Of a stretch of DNA of 64,000 nucleotides, positions 17,116-29,440 are shown piece after piece; position 1 is the first letter of the stretch; each line of letters starts with the position of its first letter. The notes under the pieces were generated by a model. The model was not told the DNA's origin. It saw only the letters and a program-made list of their open reading frames with translations, and made no database searches. Position numbers and translations under genes: made by a program. This stretch comes from Streptomyces hydrogenans (GTDB taxonomy: Bacteria > Actinomycetota > Actinomycetes > Streptomycetales > Streptomycetaceae), in the NCBI RefSeq assembly GCF_014656075.1, contig NZ_BNBS01000014.1, forward strand, positions 1 through 64,000, in the 5' to 3' direction.

Positions 17116-18104
17116 CGGGGGTGCTCCGGGGTGAGGAGGTCGGCCACGTCGAGGACGTGGTAGCCGCGCATGGACGGGAGGCAGCTGCCGGTGACGGGGG
17201 TGATGGCCGTCGCCCAGGCGTCCGGGATCGCCGAGACGCCGCCCGCCGCGCCGGCCAGCGCGCCGGCGACCGCGGCCGTGGTGTCGGCGTCGCGGCCCAT
17301 GTTCACGGCCGTGAGGACCGCGGTGCGGAAGTCGCCGCGGGCCGCCGCGAAGGCGCCGAAGGCGAGGCCGACCGCCTCGGGGGCGAGGTCGGTCCAGGGG
17401 TAGCCGCCGATGACGACCGCCGAGCGGACCTGGCGTTCGCGGGTGAGCGGGTCGGGCTGGACGCGCTGCGCGGCGACCACCGCGCGGCGCAGGGAGCGGG
17501 CCGTCCAGGAGTCCATCGGGATCACCGAGAGGGCCGCCGCGATGACGGACGTGACGGTCGCGCCGGACATCGCCGCGGCGACGCCCGCGGCGACGGCCTG
17601 GCCGCCGTAGATGCCCTCGCCCTCGTGGCTGACGCTGCCGTCGATGGCGACGAGCCGGGCCGCCTCCTCGGGGCGGCCGGCCGCGAAGACGCCGAAGGGC
17701 GCGGCCCGCATGGCCAGTCCGTCGGACCAGGCGTGGCGGTGCTGGGCGGAGATGGGGGCCGCCAGTCCGCGCCGGAGGTTCTCCAGGGTGCCGCGCTCGG
17801 AGAAGCCCGCGCCGCGGAAGGGGCCCTCGTCGAGGTCGGCGATCCAGTGGTGCCAGGCCCGTTCGACGTGGGCGACGGTGAGGGCCGAGCCGTGCCGGGC
17901 GAGCAGCAGCGCGGAGAAGATCGCGTACTCGGTGTCGTCCGTGCCGGCCGGACGGTCCGTCAGGAAGCCCTCGATCCGGCCCCACCGGCGGCGGATCTCG
18001 GACGGCTTCATGTTCTCGGCGGGGGCGCCCAGCGCGTCGCCGACGGCGAGGCCGAGCAGCGCCCCTCTCGCCCGTTCACGGGTGTCGCATGTCGTGGTCA
18101 CCAT
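17112..18104 (-). CDS. ADP-ribosylglycohydrolase family protein, paralogue 4
   Basis: A 330-residue DraG/ARH-family hydrolase and the first gene of the seven-gene operon. The start of the domain is RARGALLGLAVGDALGAP. The metal motifs are GTDDTEYAIF (Thr55-Asp56-Asp57-Thr58) and NMGRDADTTAAVAGALAGA (Asp272, Asp274, Thr275), so both catalytic metal sites are intact. In ARH proteins these residues hold two Mg ions that position ADP-ribose for hydrolysis. ATG 18104 gives MVTTTCDTRERARG and lies shortly after GAGGAGAGGG on the coding strand; an upstream in-frame start is possible but the extra 36 residues look non-conserved. The operon promoter should lie in the divergent region 18105-18409. Confidence 0.9.
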   Translation of the reverse strand: MVTTTCDTRERARGALLGLAVGDALGAPAENMKPSEIRRRWGRIEGFLTDRPAGTDDTEYAIFSALLLARHGSALTVAHVERAWHHWIADLDEGPFRGAGFSERGTLENLRRGLAAPISAQHRHAWSDGLAMRAAPFGVFAAGRPEEAARLVAIDGSVSHEGEGIYGGQAVAAGVAAAMSGATVTSVIAAALSVIPMDSWTARSLRRAVVAAQRVQPDPLTRERQVRSAVVIGGYPWTDLAPEAVGLAFGAFAAARGDFRTAVLTAVNMGRDADTTAAVAGALAGAAGGVSAIPDAWATAITPVTGSCLPSMRGYHVLDVADLLTPEHPR

Positions 18105-18275
18105 CTCCGCGCGCGCCCTCTCCTCGGTGCGGGGCACCTCTTCGGCGGTACCCCCTCGCCTGGATCTGTGCCACGGCGGGCCGACGACTCGCCGGTGGGC
18201 CGCTTCTGTCACCCGTCTGTCGGTGGCTCGTACGGGGGACGCCGGTGGCGTGCGGGGGTGTTGACCTGGTGTCAG

Positions 18276-18325
18276 GCAAGGCTTCCCACACTGAGGCGGG
18301 CCTTACTAAGTACGGCCTGCCTTGC
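18276..18325. promoter_or_regulatory. Inverted repeat in the divergent region before the VIT1-type gene
   Basis: The 305-bp gap 18105-18409 separates the ADP-ribosylglycohydrolase operon (leftward) from the metal transporter (rightward) and contains no convincing gene. GCAAGGC (18276-18282) is repeated inverted as GCCTTGC (18319-18325), enclosing TGAGGCGGGCCTTA, a weaker dyad. The composition and the transporter next door recall iron-box sites of DmdR/IdeR, but the match to that consensus is only about half the positions. Confidence 0.3.
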
Positions 18326-18409
18326 TGGCGCGCCCCTTACATCGCGCGTATTTTCGAGGGTGTTGGGGGCGGCGGGTGCGACCCGGCCCGCCGGAACGAG
18401 GGGAGAACC

Positions 18410-19138
18410 ATGTCCATCATCGAGGCCCAGGCACCACTGCACGAGGCGCACCGGGACAACCACACCCACCGCGACGTGAACGGCGGTTGGCTGCGGCCGG
18501 CGGTCTTCGGCGCGATGGACGGACTCGTCTCCAACCTCGCCCTGATGACCGGTGTCGCCGGCGGTGCGGTCTCCTCGGGGACCATCGTGATCACCGGTCT
18601 CGCCGGACTCGCGGCCGGCGCCTTCTCCATGGCGGCCGGCGAGTACACCTCCGTCGCCTCGCAGCGCGAGCTGGTCCAGGCGGAACTGGACGTGGAGCGG
18701 CGCCAGTTGCGCAAGCACCCGATCGACGAGATGGAGGAGCTGGCGGCCCTCTACGTCTCCCGGGGCGTCGAGCCCGCGCTCGCCCGCGAGGTCGCCATGC
18801 AGCTGTCGAAGGACCCCGAGCAGGCGCTGGAGATCCACGCCCGCGAGGAGCTGGGCATCGACCCCGACGACCTGCCGTCGCCGGTCGTCGCCGCCGTCTC
18901 GTCCTTCGGCTCCTTCGCGCTCGGCGCCCTGCTGCCCCTGCTGCCGTACCTGCTCGGCGCGACGGCGCTCTGGCCGGCCGTGCTCCTCGCGCTCCTCGGG
19001 CTCTTCGCCTGCGGCGCGCTGGTGGCCCGGGTGACCGCCCGCGGCTGGCTCTTCAGCGGGCTGCGCCAGCTGGTCCTCGGCGGTGCCGCGGCGGCCGTCA
19101 CGTACGGGCTCGGCATGCTCTTCGGTGCTGCGCTGTGA
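18410..19138 (+). CDS. VIT1/CCC1 family iron/manganese transporter
   Basis: A 242-residue integral membrane protein of the vacuolar iron transporter family. Visible landmarks are VFGAMDGLVSNLALMTGVAG (first helix), ITGLAGLAAGAFSMAAGEYT with the conserved AAGEY(T/V)S motif, a cytosolic charged helical stretch (about residues 80-150: QRELVQAELDVERRQLRKHP and onwards) that binds metal in plant VIT1, and three C-terminal helices. Family members move ferrous iron or manganese by proton antiport; in bacteria this probably means efflux. The ATG at 18410 follows a strong GAGGGGAGA ribosome-binding site. A terminator follows, so the gene is likely monocistronic. Confidence 0.9.
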   Translation: MSIIEAQAPLHEAHRDNHTHRDVNGGWLRPAVFGAMDGLVSNLALMTGVAGGAVSSGTIVITGLAGLAAGAFSMAAGEYTSVASQRELVQAELDVERRQLRKHPIDEMEELAALYVSRGVEPALAREVAMQLSKDPEQALEIHAREELGIDPDDLPSPVVAAVSSFGSFALGALLPLLPYLLGATALWPAVLLALLGLFACGALVARVTARGWLFSGLRQLVLGGAAAAVTYGLGMLFGAAL

Positions 19139-19213
19139 CCGTCGGGACCCCGTCCCACCTGGTCTGATCCCGCTGTGTGACGGTCGCGACGGAATCCGTA
19201 CCACCGCAGAAGT

Positions 19214-19242
19214 CCGAGAGGCCCCCGCAAGGGGCCTTTCGG
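19214..19242 (+). terminator. Terminator after the VIT1-type gene
   Basis: CCGAGAGGCCCC pairs with GGGGCCTTTCGG (one mismatch) around a short CGCAA loop, followed by GCTTTTC. Confidence 0.75.
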
Positions 19243-19354
19243 GCTTTTCGGGGTGACATTTCGGCGCGAAGGGCCCATTCTCGCTGTGACGAATATCCCT
19301 GGTCGGAACGCTCGCGGCGGTGAGACACTATGCAGGACGCAACATATGTAGCCG

Positions 19355-19392
19355 GTTACCCGGCGGTTTCGAACCCGTGACCAACGGGAAAG
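19355..19392 (+). promoter_or_regulatory. Candidate GlnR box upstream of gltB
   Basis: GTTAC-N6-GTTTC-N6-GTGAC-N6-GAAAG with exactly six bases between each element. Streptomyces GlnR sites are described as GTnAC-N6-GAAAC-N6-GTnAC-N6-GAAAC. Both GTnAC sites match fully, the last site four of five bases, and the second site is weak. It lies about 300 bp before the gltB start codon within a 551-bp gap (19139-19689), which fits nitrogen control of glutamate synthase. Confidence 0.5.
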
Positions 19393-19633
19393 AGGCAGAA
19401 GCGTCGTGGGGCAACGAAGCCCTTCCCCGACGGACCGGTCCGGTTCCGTCCCCCGCGGAGCAGTCACGGTGCCGTCGCTGCCCCCGCACCCCGAGAAAAC
19501 AGGTGAACGCACACCACCGCTCCGTGTCGGAGGTGTCCGCATGCTGGAACGAGCTATCCGCTAGGCGAGAAGCACTCCATCATGTAACCTGCACGAAATT
19601 TCGCGGAGGGCCAACGTCGTCCCTCGGCAGCAG

Positions 19634-19666
19634 CTCCCCCAGACGTGGTCTGGGAGGTGCCCCCAG
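19634..19666. repeat. Short hairpin repeat in the gltB leader
   Basis: CTCCCCCAGAC-GTG-GTCTGGGAG followed by GTGCCCCCAG. CCCAGAC pairs with GTCTGGG, while CTGGG can instead pair with the downstream CCCAG, so two structures compete. It resembles another short Streptomyces interspersed repeat and lies only 24 bp before the gltB start, just before its ribosome-binding site. Confidence 0.55.
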
Positions 19667-19689
19667 CCACGACGACGACGGGAGAGCCG

Positions 19690-24256
<4,567 letters not shown>

Positions 24257-24264
<8 letters not shown>

Positions 24265-25717
24265 CCCGAAGGGCTTCCTCACCACCGGCCGCGAGGTCGC
24301 CGAGACCCGCCCCGTCGCGGAGCGCGTCCGCGACTGGAACGAGGTCTACGTCCCCGGCTCCCTGCTGCCGATCATCAGCAAGCAGGCCGGCCGCTGCATG
24401 GACTGCGGCATCCCGTTCTGCCACAACGGCTGCCCGCTCGGGAACCTGATCCCCGAGTGGAACGACTACGCCTACCGCGAGGACTGGTCGGCGGCGTCCG
24501 AGCGCCTGCACGCCACCAACAACTTCCCGGAGTTCACCGGCCGCCTGTGCCCGGCTCCGTGCGAGTCGGCGTGCGTGCTCGGCATCAACCAGCCGGCCGT
24601 CACCATCAAGAACGTCGAAGTCTCCATCATCGACAAGGCGTGGGACGCCAACGACGTCAAGCCGCAGGCGCCCGACCGCCTCTCCGGCAAGACCGTCGCC
24701 GTCATCGGCTCCGGCCCGGCGGGCCTCGCCGCCGCCCAGCAGCTGACCCGGGCCGGCCACACCGTGGTCGTGTACGAGCGCGCCGACCGCATCGGCGGCC
24801 TGCTGCGCTACGGCATCCCCGAGTTCAAGATGGAGAAGCGCCACATCAACCGCCGCATCGAGCAGATGCGCGCGGAGGGCACCAAGTTCCGCACCGGCGT
24901 CGAGGTCGGCCGCGACATCACCGCCACCGACCTGCGCAAGCGGTTCGACGCGGTCGTGGTCGCCGCCGGCGCCACCACCGCCCGCGACCTGCCGGTCCAG
25001 GGCCGGGAGCTGAACGGCATCCACCAGGCGATGGAGTACCTGCCGCTCGCCAACAAGGTCGTCGAGGGCGACTTCGTGGCCGCGCCGATCACCGCCGAGG
25101 GCAAGCACGTCGTCGTCATCGGCGGCGGCGACACCGGTGCCGACTGCGTCGGCACCGCCCACCGCCAGGGCGCGGCCTCCGTCACCCAGCTGGAGATCAT
25201 GCCGAAGCCGGGCGAGGAGCGGAACGCCGGCCAGCCCTGGCCGACCTTCCCCATGCTCTACAAGGTCACCTCCGCGCACGAGGAGGGCGGCGAGCGGGTC
25301 TACTCCGTCTCCACCACCCACTTCGAGGGCGACGCGGACGGCAACGTCCAGTTCCTCCACCTCATCGAGGTCGAGTTCGTCGACGGCAAGCTGACCCAGA
25401 AGCCGGGCACCGAGCGGAAGATCCCCGCCCAGCTGGTCACCCTCGCCATGGGCTTCACCGGCACGGACGTGGCCAACGGCCTGGTCTCCCAGTTCGGTCT
25501 CGCCCTGGACGAGCGCGGCAACATCGGCCGCGACGCGGACTTCGCCACCAACATCGACGGCGTGTACGTCGCCGGTGACGCCGGCCGCGGCCAGTCCCTC
25601 ATCGTCTGGGCCATCGCCGAGGGCCGCTCCGCCGCCCGCGGTGTGGACCGCTACCTGACCGGCGCCAGCTCCCTGCCGGCCCCGATCCGCCCGACGGACC
25701 GGTCCCTGCTGGTCTGA
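24257..25717 (+). CDS. gltD: Glutamate synthase (NADPH) small subunit GltD
   Basis: A 486-residue flavoprotein that takes electrons from NADPH and passes them through FAD and iron-sulfur clusters to GltB. The N-terminal cluster cysteines are in [17 protein letters not shown] and [10 protein letters not shown]; the FAD fold is [15 protein letters not shown] and the NADPH fold is [15 protein letters not shown]. The C-terminal FAD motif [20 protein letters not shown] is complete. The start overlaps the gltB end by eight bases, so the subunits are translationally coupled. A hairpin shared with the convergent oxidoreductase gene ends the unit. Confidence 0.97.
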
Positions 25718-25759
25718 CGCGCCCCTGGATGTCCCGTACAACGACGTGCGGAACCGAGC

Positions 25760-25802
25760 GACGCCCGCCCCGTCCCCGACCAAGGACTCAGGGGCGGGCG
25801 TC
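25760..25802. terminator. Shared terminator between gltD and the LLM oxidoreductase gene
   Basis: A 12-bp perfect stem GACGCCCGCCCC (25760-25771) / GGGGCGGGCGTC (25791-25802) with a 19-nt loop. The right arm overlaps the last codons of the convergent gene. Confidence 0.7.
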
Positions 25803-26924
25803 GCCGCGCGTCCGGGCGCGGAAGCACGGGATGACCCGCTCGCCCCACTGCCGGATCGTCTCCAGGCAGACCTCCTGCGGCACCGTGCCCATCTGGATCA
25901 GGCACATCACCTCGTCGACGCCGATCTCCCGGAGCCGCTCCACATAGGCGATCGCCGTCTCCGCGTCGCCGTAGGCGTGGTCGGTGTTGTACGTGCCGGT
26001 GTCCACCGGCCGGGCCGGGATGTCCGCCTCGTGCAGCCGGGCCACCAGCTTCTCCCGCTGCTCGGCGAGCGCGCCGGTGTGGTCCTCGTCCTCCGCGTAC
26101 CCGGTGGGCACGGGCCCGCCGCCGTACCAGTGGGCGATCGACTCGGCGAAGAAGCGCTGGCCGCGGGTGCCGAGCCGCAGCGCGCGGGCCGCGTCGTCCA
26201 GCACGATCGTCGGACAGAGCGCCGAGAAGTGGTCGTTGACCTCGGTGGAGACGAAGCGGGAGCCGTCCCGGGCGGCGCGGGCCCGGTCGTACACCCGCCG
26301 CATGGCGGCCACGTCCTCGGCGCCGGAGAAGCCCATCACCAGCGCCCCGATGCCGAGTTCGGCCGCCCGGCGGAGCGAGTCGTGCTGCGAGCAGGCCATG
26401 AAGAGGGGCGGGTGCGGGGCCTGGACGGGACGGGGGAGGACCGTGCCGGGGCCGATGTCGAGGGTGCCGTTCCAGCGGAACTCCTCCTCGCGCCAGGCCG
26501 CCGCGAGGATCCGCAGCGCCTCCTCGGTCTGCGGCAGGGTGTCCTCCGGCCGCACCCCGAACATCCGCATCTCCTGGCGGGTCGCGCCGCGGCCGGCGCC
26601 GATGTCGACCCGGCCGCCGGAGAGCACGTCGAGCATCGCGGTCCGCTCGGCGACCCGGACCGGGTGCTGGTAGCCGAACGGCAGGGTGACCACGCCGTGG
26701 CCGATGCGGATCCGCTCGGTTCTGGCCGCCACCCAGGTCAGGAAGATCTCGGAGGCGCTCATGTGCGCGTAGCGGACGAGCGAGTGGTGCTCCACCGCCC
26801 AGATCCGGTCGAAGCCCATCTCCTCGGCGAGGACGGCCTGTTCGACGCAGTCGTGGATCACCTGCCGTTCGCGGGCGGGGGTCGGGTCGACGAGCTGTGC
26901 TTCGAAGATCATGGAGAACTTCAC
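25788..26924 (-). CDS. LLM-class flavin-dependent oxidoreductase
   Basis: A 378-residue bacterial luciferase-like TIM-barrel protein, probably an FMN- or F420-dependent monooxygenase. Family features are FDRIWAVEHH near the N-terminus, GHGVVTLPFGYQHPVRVAER, LDVLSGGRVDIGAGRG and PHPPLFMACSQHDSLRRAAE. The GTG at 26924 is chosen because GGGAGGAGCAGCCC directly precedes it and it begins VKFSMIFEAQLVDP. The gene is divergent from a PadR-type regulator, a common arrangement in which the regulator controls the neighbouring enzyme. The substrate is unknown. Confidence 0.88.
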   Translation of the reverse strand: MKFSMIFEAQLVDPTPARERQVIHDCVEQAVLAEEMGFDRIWAVEHHSLVRYAHMSASEIFLTWVAARTERIRIGHGVVTLPFGYQHPVRVAERTAMLDVLSGGRVDIGAGRGATRQEMRMFGVRPEDTLPQTEEALRILAAAWREEEFRWNGTLDIGPGTVLPRPVQAPHPPLFMACSQHDSLRRAAELGIGALVMGFSGAEDVAAMRRVYDRARAARDGSRFVSTEVNDHFSALCPTIVLDDAARALRLGTRGQRFFAESIAHWYGGGPVPTGYAEDEDHTGALAEQREKLVARLHEADIPARPVDTGTYNTDHAYGDAETAIAYVERLREIGVDEVMCLIQMGTVPQEVCLETIRQWGERVIPCFRARTRGDARP

Positions 26925-26962
26925 GGGCTGCTCCTCCCGTTGACGGCTTCGTATGCCTATCC

Positions 26963-26972
26963 GAAGTACTTC
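26963..26972. promoter_or_regulatory. Palindrome in the LLM-PadR divergent promoter region
   Basis: GAAGTACTTC is a perfect 10-bp dyad near the middle of the 92-bp gap between the divergent genes. It is a candidate operator for the adjacent PadR protein, though it is not the classical ATGT-N8-ACAT PadR site. Confidence 0.3.
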
Positions 26973-27016
26973 TAGCAGGCACGGGGGAAGGGAGGAAGAG
27001 CCGTACACTGCGGTCC

Positions 27017-27613
27017 GTGGAGGACGACGACACGACCGTGCCCGGGCTCCCCGAGCTCCCCGCGCTTCCCGCGACCAGCTGGGCGGTGCTCGGACTGCTC
27101 TCCTTCGGACGGGAGTTGTCCGGCTACGACTGCAAGAAGTGGGCCGACCGCTCGCTCGGACTCTTCTACTGGAGCCCGTCCTTCAGCCAGATCTACAGCG
27201 AGCTGCGCCGCCTGGAGGCGGCCGGTTACGCCACCTCCCGGCTGGTCGCCCCCGAGTCCGGCAGCCGCGACAAGCGGAACTACCGGATCACCGACGCGGG
27301 CCTGGCCGCCGTCCGAGCCTGGGCGGGAACCGCCCCCGTCGATCCGCCCGTCCTCAAGCACGGACCACTGCTGCGGCTCTGGCTCGGCCACCTCCTCGCA
27401 CCCGACCGCGTCCGGGAGGTCCTGACCGGCCACCGCGACCGGTCCGAGACCCTGCGCCGGCGCGCCGCCGCCGACGCGGCCGAGGCCGGCGCCGACGAGG
27501 CGTGGGCCTACCCGCGGCTCACCCTCACCTGGGCCGAGCGGTACTACGCAGCCGAACGCGACCTGGCCGAGGCCATGCTCGCCGACATCGAGAGAGCCGA
27601 GGGGGAGCGCTGA
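27017..27613 (+). CDS. PadR family transcriptional regulator
   Basis: A 198-residue regulator with an N-terminal PadR winged helix: TSWAVLGLLSFGRELSGYDC, then SPSFSQIYSELRRLEAAGYA (recognition helix) and SRDKRNYRITDAG (wing). The C-terminal half is helical, of the Vir_act_alpha_C type, likely forming the dimer and ligand site. The GTG at 27017 is close behind TACACT (27004-27009), a plausible -10 hexamer, so the message may be leaderless. The start codon choice rests on this and on where homology begins. The next gene starts two bases after the stop. Confidence 0.87.
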   Translation: MEDDDTTVPGLPELPALPATSWAVLGLLSFGRELSGYDCKKWADRSLGLFYWSPSFSQIYSELRRLEAAGYATSRLVAPESGSRDKRNYRITDAGLAAVRAWAGTAPVDPPVLKHGPLLRLWLGHLLAPDRVREVLTGHRDRSETLRRRAAADAAEAGADEAWAYPRLTLTWAERYYAAERDLAEAMLADIERAEGER

Positions 27614-27614
27614 C

Positions 27615-28334
27615 ATGGCACTGAGCCTGCGCAAGGTGGAGGAGACCGCGCCCGCGCTGGTCAGCCTCTACAAGTCGGCGGGGGAGTCGCTGCGCCGGAA
27701 CGGCGTCGACGGGCAGCGCGTCGCCGTCTACCTGGTGGTCGACTACTCCGGCTCGATGAAGCCGTACTACCACGACGGCAGCGTCCAGGCCCTCGCCGAC
27801 CGGGTCCTCGGGCTCTCCGCGCAGCTCGACGACGACGGCCGGGTGCCGGTGGTCTTCTTCTCCACCGACGTCGACGCCGAGACCGAGATCCGGCTCGACG
27901 ACCACCAGGGCCGGGTGGCGCGGATCGTCGCCGGCCTCGGCCACATGGGCAAGACGAGCTACCACCTCGCCATGGACGCCGTCATCGACCACTACCTCGA
28001 CAGCGGGTCCACCGCGCCCGCCCTCGTCGTCTTCCAGACCGACGGCGGCCCGATCAACCGGCTCGCCGCCGAGCGGTACGTGTGCAAGGCGGCCCGGCTG
28101 CCGCTGTTCTGGCAGTTCGTCGGATTCGGCGACCCCGGCAGCAAGCAGTTCGACTTCCTGCGCCGGCTCGACGAACTCGCCGTCCCGGAGCGCCGCTGCG
28201 TCGACAACTCCGGCTTCTTCCACGCCGGGAAGGACCCCGGCCGGGTCGCGGACGCGGAGCTGTACGACCGGCTGGTCGCCGAGTTCCCCCGCTGGCTCGC
28301 CGCCGCCCGCGCCCAGGGCATCGTCCGCTCCTGA
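27615..28334 (+). CDS. vWA domain protein (TerF/TerY-like)
   Basis: A 239-residue von Willebrand factor A domain protein. The metal-ion-dependent adhesion site is VVDYSGSM (Asp43, Ser45, Ser47), with a threonine in MGKTSYHLAM and an aspartate in VFQTDGGPINR completing the site. It resembles the vWA proteins of tellurium-resistance/TerD-type gene sets, but no terD, terC or terB gene is nearby. There is no signal peptide, so it is cytoplasmic. It starts two bases after the PadR gene ends and is almost certainly co-transcribed with it. Function is unknown. Confidence 0.85.
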   Translation: MALSLRKVEETAPALVSLYKSAGESLRRNGVDGQRVAVYLVVDYSGSMKPYYHDGSVQALADRVLGLSAQLDDDGRVPVVFFSTDVDAETEIRLDDHQGRVARIVAGLGHMGKTSYHLAMDAVIDHYLDSGSTAPALVVFQTDGGPINRLAAERYVCKAARLPLFWQFVGFGDPGSKQFDFLRRLDELAVPERRCVDNSGFFHAGKDPGRVADAELYDRLVAEFPRWLAAARAQGIVRS

Positions 28335-28433
28335 ACCGCGCCGCCGCCGGGGGCGAAGGGCGCCGTGACACGGTCCCGACGGCCCGCCGGAAACGCGGTG
28401 GCCGGGGGCGGGCCGGGCCGGGACCATGGGCGC

Positions 28434-28811
28434 ATGAGTTCTCTCGTACGCCACGTGACCATCGACTGCGCCGACGCCTACGCCCTGGCCGGATTCTGGG
28501 CGGAGGTGCTGAACGGCAAGGTCTCCGACGACGACCGGCCCGGTGACCCCGAGGCCCTCGTGGAGTCCGAGGGCGCCGGCCTCCTCTTCATCCGGGTCCC
28601 GGAGCCGAAGACGGTCAAGAACCGCGTCCACCTCGACATCCAGCCGCAGGACCGCACCCGCGACGAGGAGGTCGAGCGGCTGCTCGCCCTCGGCGCGACC
28701 CTGGTCGGCGACCACCGGAAGCCCGACGGGACCGGCTGGGCGACCCTGGCCGACCCGGAGGGCAACGAGTTCTGCGTGGAGCGCGGCCGGGCGGAGCGCG
28801 CGGCCTCCTGA
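28434..28811 (+). CDS. VOC (glyoxalase-like) family protein
   Basis: A 125-residue vicinal-oxygen-chelate protein of the small glyoxalase-like (Glyoxalase_6) type common in Streptomyces. Two beta-alpha-beta-beta-beta repeats can be traced: VRHVTIDCADAYALAGFWAE, ending in GLLFIRVPEPK, and RVHLDIQPQDRTRDEEVERL, ending in WATLADPEGNEFCVE. The His in HVTIDC, His in RVHLDI and Glu in GNEFCVE are candidate metal ligands. It could be a lyase, dioxygenase or drug-binding protein; no specific role is visible. There is a 99-bp gap after the vWA gene. Confidence 0.82.
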   Translation: MSSLVRHVTIDCADAYALAGFWAEVLNGKVSDDDRPGDPEALVESEGAGLLFIRVPEPKTVKNRVHLDIQPQDRTRDEEVERLLALGATLVGDHRKPDGTGWATLADPEGNEFCVERGRAERAAS

Positions 28812-28869
28812 GGAACCGGCCGGAGCAATCCGGACCGTGGATGTCGGGTATCCGGTGTCTGCTGGAGTC

Positions 28870-29379
28870 ATGACAGACACCGGAACCACCACCTGGGCGG
28901 CCTTCGAGGCCGCCGAGCCCGCGCTCGCCGCCACCGTGCGGGAGCGCTTCGGGCAGTACACCCACCACGCCCTCGCCACCCTCAGGAAGGACGGCGCGCC
29001 ACGGCTCAGCGGCATCGAGGCCGACTTCCGGGACGGCGAGCTGTGGCTCGGCATGATGCCGAACTCCCGCAAGGCCCTCGACCTGCGCCGCGACCCGCGC
29101 CTGTCGCTGCTCGCCAACCCCGGCGCCGGCACCGGCATGGGCGGCGGGGACGTGCGGATCTCGGGACGGGCCGTCGAGGTCACCGACCCGGACGCGCTCG
29201 CGCGGTACGCCGCCGAGGCCGGGGCGCCGTCGCCCTTCCACCTCTTCCGGGTGGAGCCCGCAGAGGTGGTGCGGACCTGGGTGGACGGCGAGGAGATCTG
29301 CTTCACCACCTGGCGGCCCGGCCGCGCGCCCCGCACCCTGCGGCGGGGCAACGACGACGCGCCGCCGCGCGAGGCGTGA
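28870..29379 (+). CDS. Pyridoxamine 5'-phosphate oxidase-like flavin-binding protein
   Basis: A 169-residue split-barrel protein of the PNPOx-like superfamily. The first strands read HHALATLRKDGAPRLSGIEA and ELWLGMMPNSRKALDLRRDP, followed by LSLLANPG and GDVRISGRAVEVTD; the C-terminal part ends in WVDGEEICFTTWRPGR. Actinobacteria have many F420-, FMN- or haem-binding relatives of this fold. The C-terminal region is typical of Streptomyces PNPOx-like proteins of unknown substrate. ATG 28870 gives MTDTGTTTWAAFEA. It is unlikely to be the true vitamin B6 enzyme PdxH, which is longer. Confidence 0.82.
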   Translation: MTDTGTTTWAAFEAAEPALAATVRERFGQYTHHALATLRKDGAPRLSGIEADFRDGELWLGMMPNSRKALDLRRDPRLSLLANPGAGTGMGGGDVRISGRAVEVTDPDALARYAAEAGAPSPFHLFRVEPAEVVRTWVDGEEICFTTWRPGRAPRTLRRGNDDAPPREA

Positions 29380-29440
29380 CGGCGGACGCGCGGGCGACAC
29401 CGCCGCCGACGGCGCGCCCGGCGGGGACGACAATGGGCGG

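Noticed and set aside
18271-18326. Classical iron box before the VIT1-type gene
   Set aside because: The best alignment matches only about ten of nineteen consensus positions, so it is kept only as an unassigned inverted repeat.
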